A stretch of DNA of 64,000 bases. Origin: Halocaridina rubra (Eukaryota > Arthropoda > Malacostraca > Decapoda > Atyidae). Positions 43,626 through 59,537 of this stretch are shown piece after piece. Location: contig JAXCGZ010019273.1 of NCBI GenBank assembly GCA_037179515.1, positions 1 through 64,000 of the forward strand, in the 5' to 3' direction. The notes beneath the pieces are model-generated. The model saw only the letters and a list, made by a program, of their open reading frames with translations, ran no database searches and was not told the DNA's origin. Every line of letters begins with the position of its first letter. Positions within the stretch are counted from its first letter, which is position 1. The position numbers and the translations under genes were made by a program.

Positions 43626-44193
43626 AGGTTCGAGTCCCGGTCGGGGTAAAAAAATGATTCATGTTTTCACATATGTAATGTGCTTATTTGATAATTTCAT
43701 GGCCCGAATGAGATTGGGATTTGAATTAAATGCTAAAATGAAGCCACGAGTGAGGTTGGGGAATCTGTAATATGAACATAGTGGCATTCAGTTAGAATGC
43801 GTTCATTCCTATGTATAGCAGATATAAGCTATAAGGTTGGGTTCCTTTTAACCTTCTGTGGTGTAGTGGTAGCGCCTTGACTTAGTAATCATAAGTCCTA
43901 GGTTCGAGTCCCGGTCGGGGTAAAAAAATGATTCATGTTTTCACATATGTAATGTGCTTATTTGATAATTTCATGGCCCGAATGAGATTGGGATTTGAAT
44001 TAAATGCTAAAATGAAGCCACGAGTGAGGTTGGGGAATCTGTAATATGAACATAGTGGCATTCAGTTAGAATGCGTTCATTCCTATGTATAGCAGATATA
44101 AGCTATAAGGTTGGGTTCCTTTTAACCTTCTGTGGTGTAGTGGTAGCGCCTTGACTTAGTAATCATAAGTCCTAGGTTCGAGTCCCGGTCGGG
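43626..44193 (+). repeat. inverted arm of the tRNA-like array
   Basis: The array reverses orientation here. It enters mid-unit at AGGTTCGAGTCCCGG and continues for just over two units, with full tRNA-like segments ending near 43921 and 44193. It forms an arm of about 568 bp complementary to the array left of 43474, leaving a loop of about 152 bp. Confidence 0.92.
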
Positions 44194-45580
<1,387 letters not shown>

Positions 45581-46024
45581 TTTTTCTTTTTTTCAATGAG
45601 AGCGCCAGCGAACGTACTTTCCTGCTTTCCAGCTAAAATACATCTGTTGACCTGCCATCTCGCTTCTCTGTGTGCTGCGAGCAAGAAACAAGCAACATGG
45701 CATATAAATAGTGGTAAATGGCTATAAATAATATGAAAAAAAGGCGTAATGGGGACGGTTGGGAGAATCTGTGGACACTTTCTTCATAATCTAGCAGTTA
45801 CAATCTATTTTGTCAGTTCGGAATATCCTAAGAGCGTAAGAAAAAGGAAGAGGGCAGAAGTGCGTACGCACTATAGCTGCGAAAGATATAGAAGATGCCC
45901 TTGATCAATAAATAAAATTATATTTCATGGCACCGCATGATAAAACACTAGTTCATGCATGATTATAAATGCGGTTGCTTTTCTTCTTCTTTTTCTTTTT
46001 TTCTTCTTTTTTCTTTTTCTTCTT
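45581..46024. other. unassigned DNA with a pyrimidine run
   Basis: A TTC/TTTC-rich run at about 45977-46025 precedes the ATT tract. No gene was recognised. Confidence 0.5.
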
Positions 46025-46025
46025 C

Positions 46026-46081
<56 letters not shown>

Positions 46082-46100
46082 ATTATTATTATTATTATTA
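46025..46100. repeat. (ATT)n microsatellite
   Basis: An ATT tract of about 25 units with one AAT switch near 46081. Confidence 0.96.
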
Positions 46101-46152
46101 TAAATAGTTGTGGTAAATAGTAACAGTAGTAGTAATTGCATCACTGTTGATT

Positions 46153-46398
46153 TTGCATATACTAGTCTTTAAATTCCTTCATGGTTATGATAGAGTGGAT
46201 AGGGATCGATATTTTAATATGGCTGGCTCTAGAACTAGAGGTCATAGTTTGAAGCTTCGTAAGAAAACTTCTTTGCAGGATGTAAGGAAATACTTTTTCA
46301 GTGTAAGAGTAGTTGATAATTGGAATTGGCTAAGCCATGAGGTAGTTAATGCTATCTCAATCCATAGTTTTAAGGACAGGTATGATAAGTATCACTAA
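46153..46398 (+). pseudogene. LINE C-terminal fragment
   Basis: The open frame to the TAA at 46396-46398 gives the last 80 or so residues of a LINE protein: FKFLHGYDRVDRDRYF, GSRTRGHSLKL, DVRKYFFSVRVVDNWNWLS and SIHSFKDRYDKYH. The LRGHSLKL-type block and the hydrophobic-FK-RYDKY ending are typical of CR1-like LINEs. It is a different element from the neighbouring minus-strand one. The 5' part is lost at or near the ATT tract. Confidence 0.7.
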
Positions 46399-46703
46399 GT
46401 ATAAAATGGAAGCGATCAGGAGACGGGAAGATACGAGCTTTGGGCTCTTTCCCGTAAACACAATTAGGTAATCACACAAAGCGAAGGCAGGGACTTGAAG
46501 TGGACTCCTCCATCTCTTACTCACACAGAGACTTTCGGGACGAGACGTCATGCGAAAGTTTTTCATATGTGAAGGATCAGATTCCTTTTTTTTTTTTTTT
46601 AAGGAGTGTTGACAAACTGCCTTCAAATTTTATAATTTTATCTGATTCTAAAGCATTTTGCATAATCACATATAAATGGGTAGTGTGGACGAAACAGTAA
46701 TAA

Positions 46704-46704
<1 letters not shown>
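46399..46704. other. LINE 3' flank and unassigned DNA
   Basis: Probably the LINE 3' untranslated region up to about 46480 (AATTAGGTAATCACAC), then unique DNA with a T run at 46587-46601. Confidence 0.45.
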
Positions 46705-46747
<43 letters not shown>

Positions 46748-46759
46748 CTTAGCAATACC

Positions 46760-46812
<53 letters not shown>
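46705..46812. repeat. (AAT)n microsatellite, two blocks
   Basis: Two AAT blocks, each followed by a near-identical ACCTYAGCAATACCATAAT link (46745-46765 and 46811-46831), so the block and link were duplicated as a unit. Confidence 0.9.
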
Positions 46813-46814
<2 letters not shown>

Positions 46815-46831
46815 CTCAGCAATACCATAAT

Positions 46832-47223
46832 AATAATAAAAATAATGATTAATAATAACATTAGTGATAATAACCTTCATTTCCTTTTATGGAATAAGAA
46901 ATACAAGGAATGAAACCCACACTTGAAGCTACAAAACAATATAAACATTTCATAAAATGTATGACAATACGAAAAAAAAAAAAAGTTCGCTAGCGCAAAG
47001 AGAACTTCGGATTTGGAATAAAGCATATATTAAAGTAAGAATCGTGGCATCAGTCGTAATATATCCCCTGTCAACTTTGCAGACTCAGTGAGTACACCAT
47101 CAGATTTGAAGCGATGTTACAATAGCACATTCAAAACTCGGGCTTAAACTCCAAGAATGACCATCTCGCAGCTCTTATGCAAAAAAGAATATATATATTT
47201 CATTTAAATGAGTGAATAAGACT
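46832..47223. other. unassigned DNA
   Basis: No gene was recognised. Confidence 0.5.
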
Positions 47224-47723
<500 letters not shown>

Positions 47724-47880
47724 TTGTGACACCAGAACGGGCCCAAAAAAAAATATATATATAAAACTGACCTCATCGCGCCTGGGCACGAAGAAAACAA
47801 AGTAAAGAGAAGCAGAGGTGGGGAATGCTGTGACTTGTAAGATGAGTAGGGATAATAAGAGATGTGTAACGAACATATTC
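47724..47880 (-). repeat. A-tailed dispersed repeat, copy 2
   Basis: Matches copy 1 (9653-9815) over most of its length, from TTTGTGACACCAGAACGGGC to AAGAGATGTGTAACGAACAT. It is preceded by a T run at 47712-47719, so it reads on the minus strand. Confidence 0.65.
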
Positions 47881-48827
47881 CAAACATGCTATTAAATCCA
47901 CTGAGACATAGATTATAGTTTCAGACTTGCAATAACCAAATGTACCAGAGGCACTTGCAAAGTAAAGACATACCCGTAATATTCACATAATGAATTTTGA
48001 AAACAAAAACCTGTCTGCCAGGGGTCCCAAACTATGCAACAGTCTGTAAGTAGACATAAAGGAAACAGAAACAACGCAGAAAATATAAAAAAGAAACAAA
48101 GAGAACAATTATCCAATAGCTGAAAATATATATGTATTAACCTATGTGCTCTAATACGGCAAAATAATTATTCTAGGGTGTTGTGATATTTATTCATGCT
48201 GTTAGCCGCTGTATATTTTGTGGAAATAAAGAAATAAAGAATTTTGTATAACTTAATTAATCTATTAGATAGACAGTAACATATATGAAAAAAAATAAAC
48301 CATAACAGAATGATGCTTTCATTACTTTCAAAAACTGATACCATGAAAAAAAAAAACCTATGTGGAGGCCTTTGCCACGTAGGAGGCAAAAGCGAAATGG
48401 GGTCAAAACCGACGAATATCTAAAGTACTTTTCGTTTTACAGCCGACTTTTTGACCCGTTTATGAGAAAGGCTTTAAATTAACCAAACTGTCGCCGGAAA
48501 GCACTAATTGTAAAGAAAATCTCTTACACTTCCTCTGTATTGAAGCAATGCCAAGGTGGGGGTCAAGAGTTGCTTGAAAAGGAAAGATTCAAGAATATTT
48601 TACTAAACGGTAGACAAAGTTGAATAACTCATTGAATTTAAAACAATTGCCATGGCAATAATAGCAAAAACCGGGTACCATATACTAATGAGTTTTTTTA
48701 TATCATTAATGGTAGAATTTCATGTAAATATGTACTTTTACATATAAATAAAGAGCGTATGCGAAAAATACTACCTATGGAAATTACTCGCTTTGCTTAT
48801 TCTTTCATTACTAATTTAAGCGCTTTC
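47881..48827. other. unassigned DNA
   Basis: The short minus-strand frames at 47913-48116 and 48168-48389 have no recognised domain. Confidence 0.5.
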
Positions 48828-48849
48828 TGTGTGTGTGTGTGTGTATATG

Positions 48850-48925
<76 letters not shown>
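48828..48925. repeat. compound TG-TA-TG microsatellite
   Basis: TG units, a short TATA block (48845-48864), then TG units again. Confidence 0.95.
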
Positions 48926-48927
<2 letters not shown>

Positions 48928-49077
48928 AGTGTGCATGTGTGGAAAATAAAAATCCACACTCTTGCAATTCATCTTACTTAAATTTCTTAATAAACAGCGT
49001 TAGCTTGAGGTTCACATTATTACCATTATAGACAACAAATATAATGTACATCAGACTGCACATTGCTAAATATAACA

Positions 49078-49113
<36 letters not shown>

Positions 49114-49525
49114 TAATAATAATAATAACAATAATAATAATAATAATGACAATAAAAACGGTAATGATAAGTCTTCAAATCACATTAAGAAGCAAAAAAA
49201 AAAAACACTAGAATTGCATCATTAAACTTCAAAAAGGCCACAAAATGTAATCTCACATCCTGTGGTGCGTTCCCGAGAAAGGGAATAACTTCCTAGGCCT
49301 AAGGCTATGCGTACTAATTAAGGTGAAAAGGGCCATTTTTGTGGTGAGCGATTTTAAAGGATTGGAAATATATGATTTAATACCCCCATCATTTAAGGTT
49401 ACTGTATTTCCAATCCTAAATCTTTGTCATCATGATGTATACAAATCAATGGGATTCAGTTCGCTTATTCTAACAACCAAGGGAAGAAGGTTTATTTATA
49501 AACCTGTACTTTTTTGCAGACATTG
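48926..49525. other. unassigned DNA with an AAT tract
   Basis: An interrupted AAT tract lies at 49077-49147. The 68-codon frame (49323-49529) before the LTR has no recognised domain. Confidence 0.5.
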
Positions 49526-49529
49526 GTGA
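49526..49529 (+). repeat. 4-bp target-site duplication, left
   Basis: GTGA, matched by GTGA at 59192-59195. This length is normal for Ty3/gypsy integration. Confidence 0.8.
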
Positions 49530-50124
49530 TGACGTAATGCTTTTGTTTGCTACTTGATAATTATTAGTACCAGACGGGTACAAGGTAAGAATGGACGAGC
49601 AGTAATTCCTTTATCTTAATTTATTCTAGAGTACAACACATCTTCGACGCCTCAATGCCCCCACCCTATGATTAACTCAATCTCTGATCTATTCGTGCCC
49701 CTGGCAAAGTTCTAACTAACTCTGTCTGCCTTGGGTGGTTCTTGAAATACCCCGAGGGCAAGGCGTGGCTTGACATCCAATTCGGCAAATCAACTCCAGG
49801 TTCGAAGTGGATTCCCGCCTATTTTGGGGAGGGGCTATTCCAACGAGCCTATTGCAAAGGAGTGGGTGGTAATTGCCTATTGCCATTGGGTATCTCCCCC
49901 GGGCTTGTACTTCACATTTAGGACAAGTGTTTCTGTGTGGTATGGGGAATAAAGGACTGGTTTATATCTCTCACCCTCTTGAGATATTTGATACGCCAGA
50001 TGCCGAGTCCCATGGGACCAGCTATATATCTTCGTGACCCTTTTTAACCATAGGCCTCATCCTATTACACACTGGAGAGAGTGTTCAATGTTTCCTTTGA
50101 CACCTAGCCAAAAGTCCTACGACA
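49530..50124 (-). repeat. 3' LTR
   Basis: 595 bp, identical to the 5' LTR except at 49597 (G against A at 58664) and 49781 (T against C at 58848). In the sense direction a TATAAA lies at 49966-49961 and an AATAAA polyadenylation signal at 49625-49620. The short open frame at 49770-49952 is an LTR by-product present in both copies. Confidence 0.97.
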
Positions 50125-50136
50125 TCCCTCCCCACT
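50125..50136 (-). other. polypurine tract
   Basis: AGTGGGGAGGGA on the minus strand, immediately 5' of the 3' LTR. This is the expected plus-strand primer site for reverse transcription. Confidence 0.85.
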
Positions 50137-53424
<3,288 letters not shown>

Positions 53425-56400
53425 CTAAACAACAGAGTTTCCTCCAGAACGGGCGTTTGCGGATATGGGTGCTGTTTTCTCCCCCGTTCTTTCGTCTTCC
53501 GGGACAACTTCCATTCTTTCAAATACGGGAAATGGCTGTGTAACATTTTTGTTGTCATTTCTTGTCAGCTCCCATTCTTTCTTTATAACCAAGCTGAAAT
53601 GAAAATGGCAAATTTTATCACTGCATAAATCTCTAAGGGTTATATTGTCATGCGCTACCTCTAATACCCGATATGGACCTAGATACAAGGGGGACATTTT
53701 ATGCTGGTGGTTAACGTTTTTCACGTAGACTCGGTCGCCTACTTTTACTTCATGCTTCTTCGTGCTATGCCTGAGATCATACGCTTTTGCATCTCTCTCT
53801 TTCTGTTTATCTAGGATGGCCGCCGTGAGTTCGTAGGTCTTTCTGGCGGTATTTATCACGTATGTGCGAAGACTCTCAATATCATACACAGGCAAGAGTT
53901 TTTGCGGGGCGAAGGTGTCCCAGGGTAATTTGGGATCTTCTCCAAACACTAAAAAATAGGGGGAGTCCCCGATGGATTTATGGTATGCAAAATTCAGGGC
54001 CTGCTCCGCTTGTTTCAGGTGCAGGTTCCATCCTTGGGGATCAGAGGCAGCAAGTTGGCGTAATAGTGTAATGATGGAGGCATTTCGCCGCTCTACTAAC
54101 CCGTTAGCTTGCGGCCGATACGCTTGGACTGCGGCATGGCGAACTCGTACCAACTCGCATAACCCCTTGAAAACTTCGTTCATAAATTCGCGTCCATTAT
54201 CAGTTACGACCTCTCGAGGGAATCCAAATACTAATGTGAACTGGTACAGGGCAACGGCGACCGAAGCCGCGGTCTTATCCTTCATCGCATACGTGAAGGT
54301 ATATCTTGTGCATTCGTCTGTGAGTACGAATATGTATAAGTAGCCATCATATGATCGGGGTAAGGGGCCTATCAAATCGCAATGGGCTCTCTCCCATTTA
54401 AAACTGCATCGCAGCCAAATCCGGGCAGGGGGAACTGTATTTGGCTGTCTTTTAAAGCAATTGCACACGTGGCATTTCTTTACGTACTCTACGACGTCCT
54501 TATACATCCCTTTCCAATAAAATTGGGTACTTAGCAACCGATACGTTTTCTCAATTCCCATATGGCCGGCGGCGGGACTCGTGTGACACAGAAAGAGGGC
54601 GTGATGGTGGAATTCCTCGGGGAGTACTGCCGCGTATCCCCCCTCTTCGTCTTTTCTCTTAAACATCTTATACAAGATTCCACCTTCGGTTACGAATAAC
54701 TTCATTTGGCGTCTAATTTTAACAGGGACTTCGCCATTTATTCCTTGTAGGAGTTTCTTTACCTCTCCCCACAATGCGTCCTCGTCCTGCTTCCTTACGA
54801 GCTCCTCTCGATTCCACCCACAAAAACCCTCCCCTCCCTCATTCACACTCGCTCGCTCATTCTCATGCTCAGTCTCGCAATTTTCACCCGGTCCTCTCTC
54901 ACTTTCATGCTCAGTCTCGCAACTTTCACTCGGTCCTCGCTCGCTTCCACTCCCCCCATTCATGCTTTTAGGTACCTTATACGGATGTTTTTTGCCACTA
55001 CTCTGAAGGAGTGTGTGTGCGGAATCGGGATCGGCTCCCGCAGTTGCAGGACGGTCCGTGTCCACAGTCCGATGGCCCGCGTTCCTCATTGAACGGGTAA
55101 TGGCCAGGGCGGGGGCTTCCCGCACTCCCCTGCTCAGGGCATCTGCTACTTTGTTACTTTTTCCGGGTACATACTCAAACCCCTGTATATTAAACTGCAT
55201 AAGTCTTAACAGCCATCGGGAAAGCCTTTGGTTATTCAGTGGGTTTGCATACACGTACTTCAATGGCAAATGATCGCTGCGAATTATTACTGGATATCCA
55301 AGTAGGAAATATTTATGCTTTTCTAGTACGAACACGATAGCGAGTGCTTCTCGTTTGATGGTAGAATACCGCCGCTCAGTGTCGGTGAGCGCCCGGGAAG
55401 CGAAACTAATGGGGCGGTCTCTCTTCTCGTCATCGTCCTGCGATATTACTCTGCCGATCGCAACGTCGGAAGCGTCGCACGTGACGTAGAACGCCCGATC
55501 AAATTTAGGGTAAGCGAGTACTTGAGTGGACATTAGGGCTTTCTTTAAAGCTACGAATGCGGTCTCGTGCTCGGACGTCCAGCAAATCTGGTGAGCATTT
55601 CGGAGCCTGTCTAAGGGACGGGAAATGTCCGCATACTTCTCAATGAATTTACGGTAATACGAGCAAAGTCCGAGAAATGATCTAACATCTTTACACGTTT
55701 TTGGCCGTGCGAACTTTTCAATGGCCCTTACTTTATCGTGTAATACTGCCACACCCGCGGGTGACAATTTGTGCCCGAGAAATTCTACTTCGGCCTTGAA
55801 AAACTGGCACTTAGATAATTTCACGCGCAGGTTATTCTGTCTTAAGGCTTCTAAAACTGAAATGAGGTTCCGGGCGTGTTCTTCAAAGGTTTGTCCGATT
55901 ATGACTAAATCATCTAAATACACTAACACGGCGTTACCGATGAGGCCTAGGAGAACGGTTGTCATGAGTCTGCTGAAATGACTGGGGGCGTTTTTTAACC
56001 CAAAAGGCAAACGATTATACTCGTAAAGTTTATTATTTACTGAAAAAGCGGTCTTCGCTTTACTCTTCTCTTTCAAGACTACCTGGTGGTAACCCGCCAG
56101 GAGGTCGAGAGTGGAAAAATACTTAGCGCCACTAACGTGACACAATACATCTTCAATTATGGGGAGGGGGAATTTATCGCCTTCGGTGAGCAAATTCAGT
56201 TTGCGGAAATCCACACACAATCGAAGATCTCCGTCTTTCTTCTTAACTACCACTATGGGACTGTGCCAAGGGCTTTTAGACAAGCTAATGACGCCCTTTT
56301 TCTCTAAATCAGACACCATTTCCTCTAACCTTTTTTCGTATACAAATGGAGTGCGATAGGGTTTGACAAAGGAGGGGGGGTGACTTCCTGTGTTAATATC

Positions 56401-57424
56401 AAAAGGCATGAGAGTGCATTCTCCAAGGGGGTCGTTATCTAACGCAAAAACATCATAATATATAGCGACCAGTTCAGTCATAAAAGTAGAATGTTCAGCA
56501 GCGCTCAGTCCTCTCGCTAACGTCTGCAAATTTATGATACGCTCGGGGTCTTCCGCGACCCTTGTGAAATTTACGCTGTAACACTCGCACACTTCCTCGA
56601 ATTCGGCGACTTTCGTGTTTCTAGGAATAACTAGCGGGATCGGTGACATGTTTGCGCACATCACAGTTAATTTCTGCGATCCCTCAGGGACCATTAGCAG
56701 TCTATTAGGAAAAAAATCCGCGTACTCTCCGACAAATTCTGCACATAAGGCTCGAGCGTTCGGGATTACTCGCGAGGTAATAACTTCTAAAACGCATGCA
56801 GTACCGCTCTCAATAATTTCTTCCCGAAGCGTCACGATGTAGTCATCGTTTTTCTCTTTCAACACGCATGCAGACACTGACGCGCGCGCGGAACGTGCAA
56901 CTATTTCACTCTCATTTACCATTACGGTAGTTTTACCGCGTGCATTAACAATACTGACTCCCATTTTTACCATGTCCTCGAAACCAATTATTACTTTCGC
57001 CTGTTCGACACTTAGCCTAGGTACAACAAAAAAAGCACATTTAAATCTTGTGGGGCACCCTTCAAATGCAATCACGGGTTTCGCCACTTCTTTAACTCTA
57101 ACAAAGTTCGGGGTATTATCGCCCAAAGTGGTAATAACTACTGGCGTATCTAATTTAGTGAGGGGGTCTGCAACAATACTACGGTCAATTAATGATACGG
57201 CTGAGCCCATATCTAACAAAGCAACTTGGCGGATTCCACCGACCGCAATTTCTATTAGCAAGATCCCGTTACTCACTAGATAGAAACTACAAGTACTTAT
57301 CTGCGCTGAGGAGGTGGTCTTGTGATGTCCACAACTTCTCGTTCGGGAGGAGCGATAGCTCCTCGACCGGAGGTGTTCGGACCGTTCACTGGGGGTTCCC
57401 GTCGGGGCGTCGGCGTTTTTTTTT
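53425..57424 (-). CDS. pol: Pol polyprotein (protease, RT, RNase H, integrase)
   Basis: One open frame to the stop at 53425, overlapping gag in the -1 frame; the frame is open back to 57477. Residues are numbered from a Met at 57477. Protease: LLDMGSAVSLID at 87-98, where the usual D-T/S-G reads D-M-G, and IIGFEDM near 163. Reverse transcriptase: FSTLDLLAGYHQV (Asp 458) and VYLDDLV (520-523). RNase H: CDAS (Asp 668), KREALAIV (Glu 710), RSDHLPL (Asp 735) and VADALSR (Asp 779). A repeated Glu/Ser-rich linker spans 843-877. Integrase: zinc-binding His and the CHVC pair (1002-1005), catalytic Asp 1034, Asp 1093 and Glu 1129, then a GPYRV C-terminal module. All RT, RNase H and integrase catalytic residues are present. 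I place the start at the A run where frameshifting is likely, not at the internal Met. Confidence 0.95.
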
Positions 57425-58529
57425 GTTTCCAGAACGCCTGTTGCCCGACTCCGCGAGTTATCCTCGGCGAGGGGCATCTTCTAACCCGATGTCCGGCCCC
57501 CAGACAGTTGTAGCAGACTACGTCCGGTGGGGCCGTTGTCACTCACCAATCCTGGGAGTGACCTGTGCCGCCACACCTTGCACACCATCTTGCCTGCGCG
57601 TCTCGGAACCTCGGTCCTCGATCGTTCGTCATGGCTGCGACGGGGCCCGCGGTCGGTCGCATGAGTCTTTCTCTATCAACTTCCTCCTCCGAAAGCCCAT
57701 GACCAGGGTGGCTCTCAAACCAATTCAGCAGTAGACGCACGAGCTCGGGGACCGGGGTGTTGGATTTCAACAGAAAGTGGCATTTCTCTGGAACAGTTTT
57801 CCGTAAGGCGCTCCGCACAATACTTTGTCGCATGTACGGGTTATCGACAATTTCACTCACTGAACCCGTTAATGTTTCAATCCTTGTCGCGTACCAACTC
57901 AACTGCTCTCCCCGCCTTCGGGGACTGTTTTGGATCTCAGCTATGAGCGTGTCTTCGCTCTGTCGCACTGTGAACATTTTTAGGAACCGATCCTTAAAAA
58001 TTTACCACTGTTTTATTTCCGACCATTCGTCTCTACCAAGGGTCTCGGCCGCAAATCCGGTGCACCTTTGTACTACTTCGTTAATCCGGTACTCGTCGGT
58101 CCACTCGGCACTTCTCATCCGCCAACCTAAGTGTGTCAAAAAATCAGCTGCGGGAAATATAGATGGATACTCGAGGCCTTTCACGTTTGCGCCGTCAAAG
58201 CGTAAAGGTGAATCTTTGACTCGTGGCGCCTTTACCACCAGGGCACAGATAGAGGGCATGGCCTGCTGCGTTCCCTGTGTCACCACGGGGTTTGGAGCGG
58301 CAGGCTGTTCGTCGATGTTTGAGGCGTCGGTTTCGCTGTCGGGGTTGTCGACGTCGACCGGGTTCCTTCTCGACGGAGCAGCGTCGGCGCGTGCTTGTAG
58401 GCGCCGCACTTGCTCCTCCAATTCGAGGATTTTCCGGTCTTTCTCGTCGTCGCCCATTTCCAAATTTGGGAGATATTGGTCTTGTGCGTTTGCCATTCTT
58501 GTTTTCTCTGCACGGGTCTGCACTGGCAT
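57297..58529 (-). pseudogene. gag: Gag (capsid and nucleocapsid), two internal stops
   Basis: One reading frame of 410 codons from the Met at 58529. The start is basic, followed by a coiled-coil-like Glu/Leu/Arg stretch (KILELEEQVRRLQARA). A capsid-like region with a WSEIKQW then FKDRFLKMF block comes next. The end has two zinc knuckles: CARCGGTGHSQDW, and a complete CYNCLGAGHRVRRC. The frame is broken by TAA at 58002-58004 and TGA at 57543-57545. The TGA replaces the fourth ligand of the first knuckle (C-X2-C-X4-H-X4-C). Gag would package element RNA and form particles. This copy needs readthrough or help from another copy. The end of gag overlaps pol. Confidence 0.88.
57416..57424 (-). promoter_or_regulatory. 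candidate -1 ribosomal frameshift site
   Basis: Nine As on the sense strand. In gag frame the codons read CAA AAA AAA ACG, giving the slippery heptamer A-AAA-AAA. A slip of -1 here enters the pol frame at AAC GCC GAC, exactly the open pol frame. GC-rich sequence follows, but I have not folded it. Confidence 0.65.
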
Positions 58530-58584
58530 TCACCTGTCTCTTCGTATGTTTTTTTTTTTTTTCTAGTCGTGAAGATCCGTACTG

Positions 58585-58595
58585 CGCTGCCACCA
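58585..58595 (-). other. primer binding site
   Basis: TGGTGGCAGCG on the sense strand, one base after the 5' LTR. It complements a tRNA 3' end reading CGCTGCCACCA. From memory this fits leucine tRNA (AAG), whose acceptor ends CGCTGCCA. The tRNA identity needs checking against a tRNA set from the same organism. Confidence 0.75.
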
Positions 58596-58596
58596 C

Positions 58597-59191
58597 TGAC
58601 GTAATGCTTTTGTTTGCTACTTGATAATTATTAGTACCAGACGGGTACAAGGTAAGAATGGACAAGCAGTAATTCCTTTATCTTAATTTATTCTAGAGTA
58701 CAACACATCTTCGACGCCTCAATGCCCCCACCCTATGATTAACTCAATCTCTGATCTATTCGTGCCCCTGGCAAAGTTCTAACTAACTCTGTCTGCCTTG
58801 GGTGGTTCTTGAAATACCCCGAGGGCAAGGCGTGGCTTGACATCCAACTCGGCAAATCAACTCCAGGTTCGAAGTGGATTCCCGCCTATTTTGGGGAGGG
58901 GCTATTCCAACGAGCCTATTGCAAAGGAGTGGGTGGTAATTGCCTATTGCCATTGGGTATCTCCCCCGGGCTTGTACTTCACATTTAGGACAAGTGTTTC
59001 TGTGTGGTATGGGGAATAAAGGACTGGTTTATATCTCTCACCCTCTTGAGATATTTGATACGCCAGATGCCGAGTCCCATGGGACCAGCTATATATCTTC
59101 GTGACCCTTTTTAACCATAGGCCTCATCCTATTACACACTGGAGAGAGTGTTCAATGTTTCCTTTGACACCTAGCCAAAAGTCCTACGACA
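58597..59191 (-). repeat. 5' LTR
   Basis: 595 bp, in the promoter position for minus-strand transcription. The TATAAA lies at 59033-59028 and AATAAA at 58692-58687 (sense direction). The short leader to the gag Met is about 67 bp. Confidence 0.97.
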
Positions 59192-59195
59192 GTGA
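59192..59195 (+). repeat. 4-bp target-site duplication, right
   Basis: GTGA, the partner of 49526-49529. Confidence 0.8.
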
Positions 59196-59472
59196 AACGT
59201 TTCAGAAAAGATGATCATACCCATTTCTATGTACCTGATCTATACGGCTAAATTCTGTATATCTCTAACATACTTATTATATCAATTCACATTTAGTCTA
59301 ATTTAACAATCTTAAGAAAATACTATTGCATAAGAAATAACATGCAAATTCAAAATCACTGAGACAAAACTTCAATACTTATGAGAATTTAAATTCTATT
59401 TACACAAGATACTAACACAGCTCTTTCCTGCATATAATAGCCTTATGCAGTATTATCCTGTATTTTTTTTTT

Positions 59473-59537
59473 ATTGTGACACCAGGATGGGAAAAAAAAA
59501 TCTACCCTCATCGGGCCTGGGCGCGAAGAAAACTTAA
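59473..59537 (-). repeat. A-tailed dispersed repeat, copy 3 (short)
   Basis: ATTGTGACACCAGGATGGG through CATCGGGCCTGGGCGCGAAG matches copies 1 and 2. It is preceded by a T run (59463-59472) and truncated after about 65 bp. Confidence 0.65.

Noticed and set aside
40541..44193. CRISPR-like array
   Set aside because: The repeat is the whole 274-bp unit with no short repeat and unique spacers, no cas genes are present, and the context is eukaryotic.
41257..44193. A cluster of functional tRNA genes (Ile-like AAT anticodon)
   Set aside because: Acceptor and T stems do not pair properly and the variable loop is too short. Promoter boxes alone do not make a tRNA.
45581..45684. N-terminal extension of the CR1 reverse transcriptase
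   Set aside because: The frame stays open, but residues before NYVSNQEY are a Lys run and unrelated sequence, so it is flanking DNA joined by chance.
57192..58566. Plus-strand frames of 180 and 269 codons opposite gag
   Set aside because: They are antisense shadows. Gag and pol on the minus strand carry the recognisable domains.
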